The position numbers and the translations under genes are program-made. The notes below the pieces were generated by a model, which worked only from the letters and a program-made list of their open reading frames with translations, was not told the DNA's origin and ran no database searches. A stretch of DNA of 64,000 bases from Pseudovibrio exalbescens DSM 16456. Lineage in GTDB: Bacteria; Pseudomonadota; Alphaproteobacteria; Rhizobiales; Stappiaceae. Below, piece after piece: positions 25,354 through 33,920 of this stretch. The DNA lies in NCBI RefSeq assembly GCF_000422785.1, contig NZ_AUGS01000001.1, forward strand, positions 1 to 64,000, written 5' to 3'. The first letter of the stretch is position 1; every line of letters starts with the position of its first letter.

Positions 25354-26073
25354 ATGACACTCAATCGTATCGTGATTGTGGGCGCTTCCGGTGGCATTGG
25401 CCGTGCGTTGGTGGAGCAATCCATTCGCCGATATCCGGAAGCCCAGATTTTTGCATTCTCTCGCGGACAGGCTGTGTTTTCCGATGCTCGGATCGAACCG
25501 GGATACCTGGACCTCGAGAAACCAGAGAGCATCAAAGCAGCGGCTCAGACAATACCGGATGGCGGGCTTGATCGCGTCATTGTTGCCAGCGGCATGCTTC
25601 ATGATGATGCGTGCCAGCCCGAGAAGAGTTGGCGAGACCTTGAAGCTGACGCGATGTTGAAGCTCTACGCCGTCAATACCGTGGGGCCTGCTCTCGTTCT
25701 CAAGCATTTCGTGCCCCTGCTGCATCGGCGCAAACCGGCAACCTTTGCCGCCGTTTCTGCGCGGGTCGGCAGTATCTCTGACAACCGGTTAGGGGGATGG
25801 TACTCCTATCGTGCTTCCAAGGCGGCGCTGAACATGGTGCTCAAATCCGCGAGTATCGAGTATGCTCGCAAGAACAAGGAGGGTGTGATCGTCGGTCTGC
25901 ACCCAGGCACCGTAGACAGTTCCTTGTCTGCGCCGTTTCAGGCAAATGTGCCTGAAGGCAAACTGTTTTCACCGGCATACTCGGCGAATTGCCTGCTGGA
26001 TGTCCTCGATGAGCTGAGGCCGGAGCAAACGGGCCAGTGCTTTGCGTGGGATGGCCAACCGATTCCAGCCTGA
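25354..26073 (+). CDS. Short-chain dehydrogenase/reductase (CsgA-like)
   Basis: 239 residues from the ATG after AAAGGA (MTLNRIVIVGASGGIGRALVE). GASGGIG binds NAD(P); YSYRASKAALNM provides Y-x-x-x-K; HPGTVDSSLSAPFQANVPEGKLFSPAYSA is typical of the CsgA/carbonyl-reductase-like subgroup often found next to photolyase genes. Substrate unknown. Divergent from the Fe-S photolyase and behind an ECF-type promoter, so it is probably another member of the photooxidative regulon. Confidence 0.85.
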   Translation: MTLNRIVIVGASGGIGRALVEQSIRRYPEAQIFAFSRGQAVFSDARIEPGYLDLEKPESIKAAAQTIPDGGLDRVIVASGMLHDDACQPEKSWRDLEADAMLKLYAVNTVGPALVLKHFVPLLHRRKPATFAAVSARVGSISDNRLGGWYSYRASKAALNMVLKSASIEYARKNKEGVIVGLHPGTVDSSLSAPFQANVPEGKLFSPAYSANCLLDVLDELRPEQTGQCFAWDGQPIPA

Positions 26074-26160
26074 TTTCGCGGCTACCCTTAGCGTGAGCAC
26101 CTATGGAAAATCCCTGCGAATGGATTTAAAACGTCCTCTGACACAAGAGGAATGGCAAAT

Positions 26161-26994
26161 ATGGCTTACACCAACGGGGCTGATCAGCCGCCGATTGAAA
26201 TCGTCTTTATTGACCTTGATGGAACACTCGCCAACTCCTCCGGTGAATTTACTGCCCGCACGAGAACTGCGCTTAAACAGGCACAGGCGGCGGGCCTGAA
26301 GGTGGTTTTGGCAACCGGACGACCGGCGCATGTGGTGCAGCGTGTGTGCCGCGATCTGGATTTGGGCGGTCCCTACATTGCTTTGAATGGAGGGGCTTGT
26401 GGCGATATGGGAACCGGCGAGGTTGAGCTTGCAGGAGAGTTCCACCAAGAAGCAGCGCAAACGTTGTGCCGTTTTGTGCAGGGTTTTGATGCTCTGCTCG
26501 CAATCCATGATGCGACTGGTTGGTTCGCGGATCAGGAGGATGAGCGTACGCGCCGCCGTATCGCTTTCTTGCAACAAGAACCGCGTCAGATTGGCTATGA
26601 GCCCGGGCAGCTTGAAAAAGCAATCAAGATCATGGCGATTGGCGAGGATGAAGCCTTGCGTGCTATCGCGGCCGACTTGCCGGTTAGTGTCCAGCCACAT
26701 ATCGACTGCTTCCGGACGACCGAGTCCTATCTGGAGTTTGTGCCAAAGGGCCTGAACAAGGCGCAGGCTGCGCAGAAGTTGCTGGACGCCCATGGACTGA
26801 CATGGGGACAGGCAGCGGCTTTCGGAGATGGCGATAATGACCGGGCCTTGCTTGAAAGCGTTGGCCACTCATTTGCCATGGCCAACGCACGTCCCGAGGT
26901 CAAAGGCAGTGCCCGCTTCCACGCCCCATCCAATGATGAGGACGGGGTCGCGGTGATGCTGGAAAAAATGGTTGCGGGCGAAGTCGCCTTTTAA
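26161..26994 (+). CDS. HAD-superfamily hydrolase (Cof type)
   Basis: 277 residues if started at the second ATG (MAYTNGADQPPIEIVFIDLDGTLANSSG), about ten bases after AGAGG; the ATG three codons earlier sits directly on that AGAGG. HAD motif I is DLDGT, motif II VLATGRP, and motif IV GDGDNDRALLE near the C terminus, with a C2 cap between: the Cof/YidA layout. A cytoplasmic sugar-phosphate or nucleotide phosphatase with broad substrates is expected. It lies 87 bases after the SDR gene and may be co-transcribed. Overlaps the convergent TDT gene by four bases. Confidence 0.85.
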   Translation: MAYTNGADQPPIEIVFIDLDGTLANSSGEFTARTRTALKQAQAAGLKVVLATGRPAHVVQRVCRDLDLGGPYIALNGGACGDMGTGEVELAGEFHQEAAQTLCRFVQGFDALLAIHDATGWFADQEDERTRRRIAFLQQEPRQIGYEPGQLEKAIKIMAIGEDEALRAIAADLPVSVQPHIDCFRTTESYLEFVPKGLNKAQAAQKLLDAHGLTWGQAAAFGDGDNDRALLESVGHSFAMANARPEVKGSARFHAPSNDEDGVAVMLEKMVAGEVAF

Positions 26995-27974
26995 TTGTGA
27001 TGTGGCGCATAAGGTGGCGCGATACGATGAAGGGGCGAATAATGCCACAGGTATCGCGCTGCCACATAGGCAACCACCACGGTTGCCACATAAAGCTCCA
27101 AGTGGGCGACGAGGCGAACCTGTGCCACGTATTCCGGTGACATGCCATAACCCTGCATCACATTGGCTGTCTTGAACATTGCGGTGGCTCCAATCACCAA
27201 TGGAAAGGTATAGGCAGCGAAGGCAGGTGTGAACGACAGTTTGAGCAGTCGTCCCGAAGCCATGTAGATGAGCATCGTCATCAGGATCGCGATGCCGGCC
27301 AATACCGCGATGATCACCGGGGATGGGATTTGAACCATGGTCAGGTAGCCGGCGAGCGACAGGCTGGCCGGTGCTGCAAGAATGGCCAGGGTCGGTTTGG
27401 CAGCATCAGGAACTTTCGTGTGGAAGATCAACCGGTGCATCATGATCGGCAGCATGATTGCATAACACACAATCCCGAAAACAAGCAGACCGTTGGCCAA
27501 TGGGCGCAGGGCCTCAACGCCGGGAAAGGCAACGTTCGCCACGATAATACCCACCGGAGGCACGAACCAGCTTGGTACCATGTGCGCCATGCGAAATACC
27601 TTTGCGCGATGAAAGACGAAGGCTGTCAGAAAGCCAAGGTGCAACACAACAGCGATGAGCCACAGGCTTGCACCCAAGGTTACTGACCAACTGGCCACGG
27701 ACTTTGAGACCACCATTGTGGCCATTGCAAAGGTGGGGACCACACTGCCGACGACAGGGTGGCGTAGATCGTCCATCAGGCGACTGGGGTGAATGGTAAA
27801 TTTGATCGCGATCATCAGAAGAAGGGCGGCGCCAATTGCGGCTCCTGCCATTTGCATCTGTCCGTGGAACTGGCCTGCGTTTTCCCAGCTCCAGCCCAGG
27901 CTTGCAATGCCAAGTGCGAGCCCGGCCATGGGGGTCGGCACGAAAGCAAGCCGTTCTTTCAGCTTCGTTGTCAT
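26991..27974 (-). CDS. TDT-family (TehA/SLAC1-like) transporter
   Basis: 327 residues with ten hydrophobic helices. The PTPMAGLALGIASLGW opening, HMVPSWFVPPVGIIVA in helix 5, and the FTPAFAAYTFPLVIGATAM and SLSLAGY segments mark the tellurite-resistance/dicarboxylate transporter family. Bacterial members are anion channels or exporters (TehA) and yeast Mae1 moves malate. Substrate here unknown. Divergent from a LysR gene across 138 bases, the usual layout of a regulator with its target. Confidence 0.88.
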   Translation of the reverse strand: MTTKLKERLAFVPTPMAGLALGIASLGWSWENAGQFHGQMQMAGAAIGAALLLMIAIKFTIHPSRLMDDLRHPVVGSVVPTFAMATMVVSKSVASWSVTLGASLWLIAVVLHLGFLTAFVFHRAKVFRMAHMVPSWFVPPVGIIVANVAFPGVEALRPLANGLLVFGIVCYAIMLPIMMHRLIFHTKVPDAAKPTLAILAAPASLSLAGYLTMVQIPSPVIIAVLAGIAILMTMLIYMASGRLLKLSFTPAFAAYTFPLVIGATAMFKTANVMQGYGMSPEYVAQVRLVAHLELYVATVVVAYVAARYLWHYSPLHRIAPPYAPHHN

Positions 27975-28112
27975 TCAAAAGTCCCTCTTCAGGCAGAGGT
28001 TGCTCTGCGTCATATTCTTGATCCCTTCAATACAGGTTTCATTTTGTTTTGAATATTTGAAACTATTGAAATAGACATTCGTAATTAGTGAACGTTTGGG
28101 GTTGGAAATTCC

Positions 28113-29018
28113 ATGTCCATCACGCTCAAGCAAATGAGAGTGTTTACCGCTGTGGCGCAAGAGCAAACTGTTACCGCAGCGGCTGAGCGTCTTCATCTGT
28201 CCAAGCCTGCGGTCAGCACCGCGCTTTCCGAGTTGGAACGCCTGCTGGATCATCGGTTGTTTGATCGAGTCAACAACCGTCTGCATCTGAATGCGCAAGG
28301 CCACAAGCTCTTGCCCCTTGCCAGTGAACTGCTGGAACGCAGTGAAGAAATCGAGGGAGTGCTCAGCGATGCAGATCCGCTGAGTGGTCAACTGAATATC
28401 GGTGGAAGCTACACAATTGGAAATCACGTTCTGCCGTTTGTGCTTGGGCATTTTCGCGATGAAACAGGCCACCGAAAGCAATCTCTGGTCATCGCCAACA
28501 CAGCGCGGATCGCAACGATGCTGCTGGGTTTTGAACTCGATATTGCGTTTGTGGAAGGTCGGGTCGACGAGCCGGATTTGGTGTGTGAGCCGTGGCACGA
28601 GGATGAGATGGTGGTGCTATGCTCTCCACAAAACCCTCTCGGTGAGGGCGGGATGCTTTCTTATGCTGACCTAGCCGGGACCGACTGGGTGTTGCGGGAA
28701 CCGGGATCCGGTACACGCGAGTTTTTCATTCAGCATGTGGCTCCGCAACTGCGTGAATGGCATTGTGCATTCGAACTCAGCAGTCATGAGGCGATCGTGA
28801 ACGCAGTTAGCGCCAATCTGGGGTTGGCCTGTTTGTCCCGGATGTCGGCACGGCAGGCATTGGCTGAAGGTGGTGTTGTTGAGGTTCGTGTCCCTGAGCC
28901 GCTGAAACGCCAGCATTGGATGCTGTACCACCGGCAAAAGTATATGGGATCGCTGCAGAGCCTGTTTCTGGACTTTGCCCGGAATTGGTCACTGGACCAC
29001 AACCAGCCTCTTCGCTAG
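28113..29018 (+). CDS. LysR-family transcriptional regulator
   Basis: 301 residues. The N-terminal helix-turn-helix (about 3-62, LKQMRVFTAVAQEQTVTAAAERLHLSKPAVSTALSELERLLDHRLFDR) is followed by a periplasmic-binding-like effector domain (about 90-295). Transcribed away from the TDT transporter gene and probably controls it together with itself. In family terms it resembles CysB/CbbR-like regulators with anion effectors, but the effector cannot be read from the sequence. Confidence 0.9.
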   Translation: MSITLKQMRVFTAVAQEQTVTAAAERLHLSKPAVSTALSELERLLDHRLFDRVNNRLHLNAQGHKLLPLASELLERSEEIEGVLSDADPLSGQLNIGGSYTIGNHVLPFVLGHFRDETGHRKQSLVIANTARIATMLLGFELDIAFVEGRVDEPDLVCEPWHEDEMVVLCSPQNPLGEGGMLSYADLAGTDWVLREPGSGTREFFIQHVAPQLREWHCAFELSSHEAIVNAVSANLGLACLSRMSARQALAEGGVVEVRVPEPLKRQHWMLYHRQKYMGSLQSLFLDFARNWSLDHNQPLR

Positions 29019-29098
29019 GCGCGTTCCCTCCCCAGATTGAAAGGATGGTCGCGTTGTTGCGCTACCGGTAGCCTGCCATGTTGGGAGGATGCCGGGAG

Positions 29099-30184
29099 AT
29101 GAGCAAAATTGCAGTAGTTGGTGCTGGCGTGTGGGCCTATCGACGGGAGATCGCCCACATAACCGGGTGTGAGCCGGTATATGTCAAGCATACGGCAATG
29201 CCTCCTGCGGGCGTGAAGGCTGTTGCGGGGTGGGGGTACAAGCCAGTGCTGAAGGATCCTCGTGCCTATGCTCAGCGCCATGGGCTCCAGTATCTGGCGT
29301 TTGAAGATGGGTTTCTCAGGTCGGTGTATCCGGGGCCGACATCGCCCGCGCTGTCGCTGTTCTTTGATGACACGGGCATGTATTATGATCGGTACCGCAC
29401 CTCTCGGCTTGATCGACTGATCGAGCAGCGTAAAGGGCTCGACAACCGCAGTGTCGCCAGCCAGATCATTGCGCAGTTGAAGACGTTGCGCCTGTCAAAA
29501 TACAACGCGTTTGATCCTGACCATGTGCCGTCCAGCCTTGCGGGTATTTCGCCGGGAACGGCCATTCTGGTCGTGGACCAGACGCAAGGGGACGTTTCCA
29601 TTTCTGGCGCGGGCGCTGATCCCGACACCTTTCACGCGATGATGTCTGGAGTTTTAAGCGAGGCGGGCGAAAGGCCGATCCTCGTCAAGGTTCATCCGGA
29701 GGTCGTGAGTGGACGCAAGTCGGGGTGCGTGCCACACTCGGTTTTATCGGATGCCAGAGTGCGGGTTTTGAGCGAGCCAGTCTGCCCGTGGTTTCTACTG
29801 GATCTTGCGGAAGAAGTGCATTGTGTTTCGAGCCAGTTGGGGCTTGAGGCGTTGATGGCCGGATGTGCCGTGCATTGTTGGGGGCGTCCGTTCTTCTCTC
29901 AGCGTGGGCTTACCATGGATCGTGGAGCCAGTGATGCTCCGCAACCTGCGCTGGCTGCGCTGGATGATCTGATTGCCGCTGTTTATCTGGATTATGCTTT
30001 CTATTTTGATGCATGGACGCGCCAGCCCATCAGCTTTTTCAGGGCCTGCGAGCAACTGGCCTACTTGCGTCAAAAACTTCCGCAACAGGCTCCCTCCTGG
30101 CAGAACATGTTGCCGCGCGAACTTCATTTTCTGATGCATCGCCTGTTCGTATTACCTGAGCGTCCAGTTGTATCGCGCGTCTAA
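29099..30184 (+). CDS. KpsC-like capsule polysaccharide protein, single module
   Basis: 361 residues from the ATG (MSKIAVVGAGVWAYRREIAHI), with GGGAGGA about nine bases upstream. The motifs AGWGYKP, AFEDGFLRSVYPG, SLFFDDTGMYYD, LVVDQTQGDVSISGAG, LVKVHPEVVSGRK and HCVSSQLGLEALMAGCAVHCWGRPFF are those of KpsC/capsule-synthesis glycosyltransferase modules, which build the beta-Kdo linker of group 2 capsules. Full KpsC has two such modules (about 670 residues); only one is here and no other capsule gene is near. It may be a dedicated single-linkage Kdo transferase or a relic. Convergent with the XRE gene, overlapping by four bases. Confidence 0.78.
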   Translation: MSKIAVVGAGVWAYRREIAHITGCEPVYVKHTAMPPAGVKAVAGWGYKPVLKDPRAYAQRHGLQYLAFEDGFLRSVYPGPTSPALSLFFDDTGMYYDRYRTSRLDRLIEQRKGLDNRSVASQIIAQLKTLRLSKYNAFDPDHVPSSLAGISPGTAILVVDQTQGDVSISGAGADPDTFHAMMSGVLSEAGERPILVKVHPEVVSGRKSGCVPHSVLSDARVRVLSEPVCPWFLLDLAEEVHCVSSQLGLEALMAGCAVHCWGRPFFSQRGLTMDRGASDAPQPALAALDDLIAAVYLDYAFYFDAWTRQPISFFRACEQLAYLRQKLPQQAPSWQNMLPRELHFLMHRLFVLPERPVVSRV

Positions 30185-31041
30185 AAGAACTGTCGGATAA
30201 GGGTGTTCAGGTACGCCGGGATGGCACGGGCATCCACCTCAGCTTCGCGGATAAGCGTGTCGAAGTGATGGGTCAGCAGCTTAACGCGGTCACTGTCCCT
30301 GAATACAATATAAGATTGCCCAATATAGACTGCCGAGAGCAAGGGGCCGAATACGGTGATGGGGGCACTAAAAATGCGTTTGGCGTCAAAAAGGAAAATA
30401 CGAAGGGAGGGGAACACCTCGTCGTAAACTTCCAAAAGCGTCTCCAGCTGCGCGCGGCGCACGTCGGCGGAAAGGCCGTGATAATACCCCGTGCCGGCGG
30501 CAAAGCTGTCGATCTCGTGTTTGGGAAGGGCAATCTCATAATCCGATCCGCGGCCCTTGAGCAGTTCAAGTCGCTCTTCGTAGGCCGCAATCACATCGTC
30601 GGGTGATCCTTCGAAGTGACTTGCATACTCCCAGCGCAGGACACCGCGTATCTTCAGCATATCCGGCAAGGTTGCAGGCACATGGCGGATCTTGTAGCCG
30701 GCAGCCTCCTGATGCCAGTTGAATATCTCTTCGTCTGCAGCTGCGCGTGCGGCTTTGGGCATTGCGAAAGATGTACGCAACAAGTCCCCGGCTTGTTGCG
30801 GCATGTCAGTCAGGCCCAACAGCCAGTCCGCGCTGACATTGAGCACGGCGGCACATTCTCCAACGACATGGGCATTCGGAAGACGGGCGTCCTGCCCATT
30901 GAGCAGTTGCGAGATCGTAGAGCGTTCAACGCCAATGGTCTTGGCCAGGGCGCTCTGGCTCATGCGGGAGTTCTCCAGCGCCTGTTGCAGACGATTGCGG
31001 AAACGGGCTGCGCGCTCACGTTTGTCCATTTTATAGGTCAT
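30181..31041 (-). CDS. XRE-family regulator with large C-terminal domain
   Basis: 286 residues. Helix-turn-helix at about 14-78 (LQQALENSRMSQSALAKTIGVERSTISQLLNG, then NAHVVGECAAVLNVSADWLLGLTD). The remaining 200 residues form a mixed domain seen with XRE proteins in alphaproteobacteria, whose function I do not know; it contains VFPSLRIFLFDAKRIFSAPITVFGP and may sense a small ligand. An ATG four codons in (30 bases from the AT-rich upstream) is a possible alternative start. The Shine-Dalgarno sequence is poor. Confidence 0.82.
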   Translation of the reverse strand: MTYKMDKRERAARFRNRLQQALENSRMSQSALAKTIGVERSTISQLLNGQDARLPNAHVVGECAAVLNVSADWLLGLTDMPQQAGDLLRTSFAMPKAARAAADEEIFNWHQEAAGYKIRHVPATLPDMLKIRGVLRWEYASHFEGSPDDVIAAYEERLELLKGRGSDYEIALPKHEIDSFAAGTGYYHGLSADVRRAQLETLLEVYDEVFPSLRIFLFDAKRIFSAPITVFGPLLSAVYIGQSYIVFRDSDRVKLLTHHFDTLIREAEVDARAIPAYLNTLIRQFF

Positions 31042-31151
31042 GGTTTAATTAAATAAACAAATGCAGGTATTTGTAAAGAAGGTAATGCCTTCTGAAACAG
31101 GGGCGTTTCCGCTAAACGCGGTATGTAACCCTATGGAATCAAGGAGTAATC

Positions 31152-31358
31152 ATGGATACGCAACTCAGAACGATCGTGAAGTCCTGTTTTTGGCAGCTCA
31201 CCGGGTTGGTCGTTATGATGGGTGTGGGTTTCCTGTTTACCGGCTCTTATCTGACGGGAGGGCTGATGGCTCTCGTCAATGCGGGAATTGGGTTCACAAC
31301 CTATTTCGTCTATGAACGGATCTGGGCGCGGATCAATTGGGGGCGGGTCAAGGCCTGA
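31152..31358 (+). CDS. DUF2061 small membrane protein
   Basis: 68 residues with AAGGAG seven bases upstream of ATG. Two hydrophobic segments (about 14-33 and 36-54) and the family pattern RTIVKSCFWQLTG...LTGGLMALVNAGIGFTTYFVYERIWARINWG. An inner membrane protein of unknown function; in some marine bacteria the domain is attached to sulfate-assimilation genes, but no such link is visible here. Monocistronic between the XRE gene and glsA. Confidence 0.88.
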   Translation: MDTQLRTIVKSCFWQLTGLVVMMGVGFLFTGSYLTGGLMALVNAGIGFTTYFVYERIWARINWGRVKA

Positions 31359-31421
31359 GCCCGTGTATTAAGCGTTTTGAAACCAGGTGATCCTGCTGTC
31401 CGCGGATCTGATGGTGGAGGC

Positions 31422-32363
31422 CTATCCTTGGAAGAGATTGAGCCGGAGCCGTTTGGCAACAGCGCGGACAGCAACCTGCCCACGAACGCTATTGCCATTA
31501 CCATCAAGTGGTGGCGCAAACCCAGCAATGGCCAGTTTGCCGGGTGCTATGGCCAGCAAGCCTCCGCCGACGCCGCTCTTTCCCGGCAAACCGACGGTGT
31601 AGGCGAAATCACCGGAGGCAGTGTACAGGCCTTCCATCATCATTTCAGCAAGGATGTGTGCGGTATTATCTGGATGCAACACCTGTTCCTGCGTTGCCGG
31701 GTTCACGCCATGGTTGGCGAGTGTGGCGCCCATGATGGCCAGATCAACGGCGGTGATAAGGGTGGAACATTGCCGCGTGTAGATGTCGAGCGCCTCCATG
31801 GGGTCGGAATAGCAAGTTCCGGCTGAGTAAAGCAGCCAAGCAATTGCACGATTATGGAAGTTGGTGGTCTGCTCAGACAGGTTGACTTCTTCAGATAAGG
31901 ACAATTGGCGCCCGGCAAATGCGGATTGTGTTTTCAATATCCTGTCCCAGCGTTCGTCAGCGGTATCTCCGGGCACAAGGCTGGCTGTTGCAATGGCACC
32001 GGCGTTTACCAGTGGCGACATGGGTTTGCCCTTGGCGAGTTCAACAGCTATCACCGAGTTGAAAGGCATTCCCGTTGGGTTCGCTCCAACCTTTTCGCGA
32101 AGAGCCTCGGAGCCGATTGAATCCATCACAGTTGCCAGCGTGAATACTTTGGATATGGACTCAATGGCGAATTCATATCGGCTGTCACCTGCTTCGAACA
32201 AACGTCCATCAGCGGTAGCGATCGCCACGCCGCACAGGTCTTCGTCTACTGAAGCCAGATAAGGGATGTAGCTGGCGTTTTCACCGCCAGTCTGATTTCG
32301 GGCCTTTTCGTGTGCCTGTTTCACCGTGTCTGTCAGAAGCTCAGTGGTGTAGGGGCTGGACAT
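31422..32363 (-). CDS. glsA: Glutaminase A
   Basis: 313 residues from the ATG (MSSPYTTELLTDTVKQAHEKA) with GAGGAG nine bases upstream. Serine-dependent beta-lactamase-like glutaminase: the S-x-x-K pair is in ESISKVFTLA, with NPTGMPFNS, NAGAI and GKSGVGGG following. It hydrolyses glutamine to glutamate and ammonia. It follows gadC by 13 bases in a gadB-gadC-glsA order, as in glutamine-dependent acid resistance: the ammonia neutralises protons and the glutamate feeds GadB. Confidence 0.95.
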   Translation of the reverse strand: MSSPYTTELLTDTVKQAHEKARNQTGGENASYIPYLASVDEDLCGVAIATADGRLFEAGDSRYEFAIESISKVFTLATVMDSIGSEALREKVGANPTGMPFNSVIAVELAKGKPMSPLVNAGAIATASLVPGDTADERWDRILKTQSAFAGRQLSLSEEVNLSEQTTNFHNRAIAWLLYSAGTCYSDPMEALDIYTRQCSTLITAVDLAIMGATLANHGVNPATQEQVLHPDNTAHILAEMMMEGLYTASGDFAYTVGLPGKSGVGGGLLAIAPGKLAIAGFAPPLDGNGNSVRGQVAVRAVAKRLRLNLFQG

Positions 32364-32376
32364 GGTGGGTGTCTCC

Positions 32377-33888
32377 TCAGGCTGTGTCCGCTGCCTTTGA
32401 CCCGGTGTGTTGCCAGGTGAATGGCTCCAGTGCGTCGTCGTCCGTTTCCATCTTCCAGTTTGGCTTGCGCATGGCATAGATAATAAACGGCATCGCAACG
32501 AACACCACGTTGCCGAGAACCAGCAAGCCTACCCACGCGGCCGGACTGCCAACAGCAATCTGGGCTGGAGGAAGAAAGCTGAGGCCATAAGCGAGCAGGG
32601 CGCCCGCCAAACCCACACCCCCGATAATGAACATGCCGATTGTCCCGCCGGGCACGTTGTAGGGGCGTTTGAGGTTCGGGCTTCTCAGACGTAGATAGAT
32701 AGCCGCTGCAAACATGAGCATGTACATGATCAGGTAAAGCATGATCGTGAGTTGGGAGAGGATTTGATAGGCCGCCTGAACAGAGGGCAGGATGACAAAC
32801 AACAGAACGAGGATGGTGACAATGGCTCCTTGAATGAGCAGGATGTTCACCTGAACACCATTTTTGTTCACTTTCTGCATGAATGGCGGCAGGTAGCCCG
32901 CATGGCCAACCGACAACAAGCCGCGGCTGGGGCCTCCAATCCAGGTTGATACGCCGGCAAGCACACCAATGGCCAGAGCAACTGCCATTATCGGGGCCAG
33001 AAACCCAAGTCCGAACGCATCAAAGTAGTCGAAGTAGGAAACCAGCAGGCTTTGGGTGAGATTGATCTCACTTTGCGGGATGATGAAGCCAATCGCCAAG
33101 GTGCCGAGGACAAACAGGGCTACCGTAATGATAGATGATAAGAAGATGGCCTTGGGGTAATTGCGTGAAGGATCGTCGATCTCCTTTACGTGGACGGCGT
33201 TCATTTCCATGCCTGCGTAAAACAGAAAGATGCTGGAAGCCAAAACAAGGTTATTGAGGTTGGTCAGGTCCGGGATCAGATCGGTTTCACGAACGGGCAT
33301 TTGAATGGGATTGCCCATGGCGAGCCATAACATGCCGAACAAGATGATGATGCCACCGGGGATGATGGTACCAATGAGCGCGCCGTATTTGCTGAGTTTG
33401 GCGCCCGCCGAGACGCCGCGCAGGTTGACCAGGGTCGCTCCCCAGTAGATGACAAGGCAGGTAACGAGAACATAAAGCTTGTTGGCGGACAGCGCCTTGT
33501 CCCAAGTCTGGTCGGGGCCGATAAAGGCCAGAGAGACCGCGGCGAACGTGAGAACAGTTGGAAACCAGATCGTGCTTTCAATCCACAAAAGCCAAATGGC
33601 AAGAAAGCCGATGCGTGTTCCGAATGCTTCGCCAACCCACCGAAATACGCCGCCTTTTTGCGGTAGCGCTGATGCCAGTTCCGCTGCCACCAGCGAAACA
33701 GGGATCAGGAAGAACACCGCAGCAAAAAGATAGTAGAATATGGATCCCAGACCATACTCGGCCTCGGCCGGCAGGCCGCGCAGGCTCACTACTGCGGCCA
33801 CGTTCATGATGGCAAGCGTGAATACTGAGATCTTGACGACCCCAGCCGCGCTGGGCTGCCCTGTCTTGGTTGAAACAGCTTCTGACAT
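32377..33888 (-). CDS. gadC: Glutamate/GABA antiporter GadC
   Basis: 503 residues from the ATG with GGAGGTGA directly upstream. Twelve helices of the APC fold; the VFTLAIMNVAAVVSLRGLPAEAEYGLGSIFYYLFAA opening and ALPQKGGVFRWVGEAFGTRIGFLAIWLLWIEST are diagnostic of the GadC subfamily. It exchanges outside glutamate for inside GABA, exporting the product of GadB and in effect a proton. It lies 32 bases after gadB. The C-terminal tail (after about residue 470) could act as the pH plug known in E. coli GadC, but conservation is not obvious. Confidence 0.93.
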   Translation of the reverse strand: MSEAVSTKTGQPSAAGVVKISVFTLAIMNVAAVVSLRGLPAEAEYGLGSIFYYLFAAVFFLIPVSLVAAELASALPQKGGVFRWVGEAFGTRIGFLAIWLLWIESTIWFPTVLTFAAVSLAFIGPDQTWDKALSANKLYVLVTCLVIYWGATLVNLRGVSAGAKLSKYGALIGTIIPGGIIILFGMLWLAMGNPIQMPVRETDLIPDLTNLNNLVLASSIFLFYAGMEMNAVHVKEIDDPSRNYPKAIFLSSIITVALFVLGTLAIGFIIPQSEINLTQSLLVSYFDYFDAFGLGFLAPIMAVALAIGVLAGVSTWIGGPSRGLLSVGHAGYLPPFMQKVNKNGVQVNILLIQGAIVTILVLLFVILPSVQAAYQILSQLTIMLYLIMYMLMFAAAIYLRLRSPNLKRPYNVPGGTIGMFIIGGVGLAGALLAYGLSFLPPAQIAVGSPAAWVGLLVLGNVVFVAMPFIIYAMRKPNWKMETDDDALEPFTWQHTGSKAADTA

Positions 33889-33920
33889 GATCACCTCCAA
33901 CTTGGCTGGGGACGTTTGGA

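Noticed and set aside
28019-28024. TGATCC upstream of the LysR gene as another ECF promoter
   Set aside because: At 18 bases downstream the sequence is TTTGTT, without the TA start of a -10 element.
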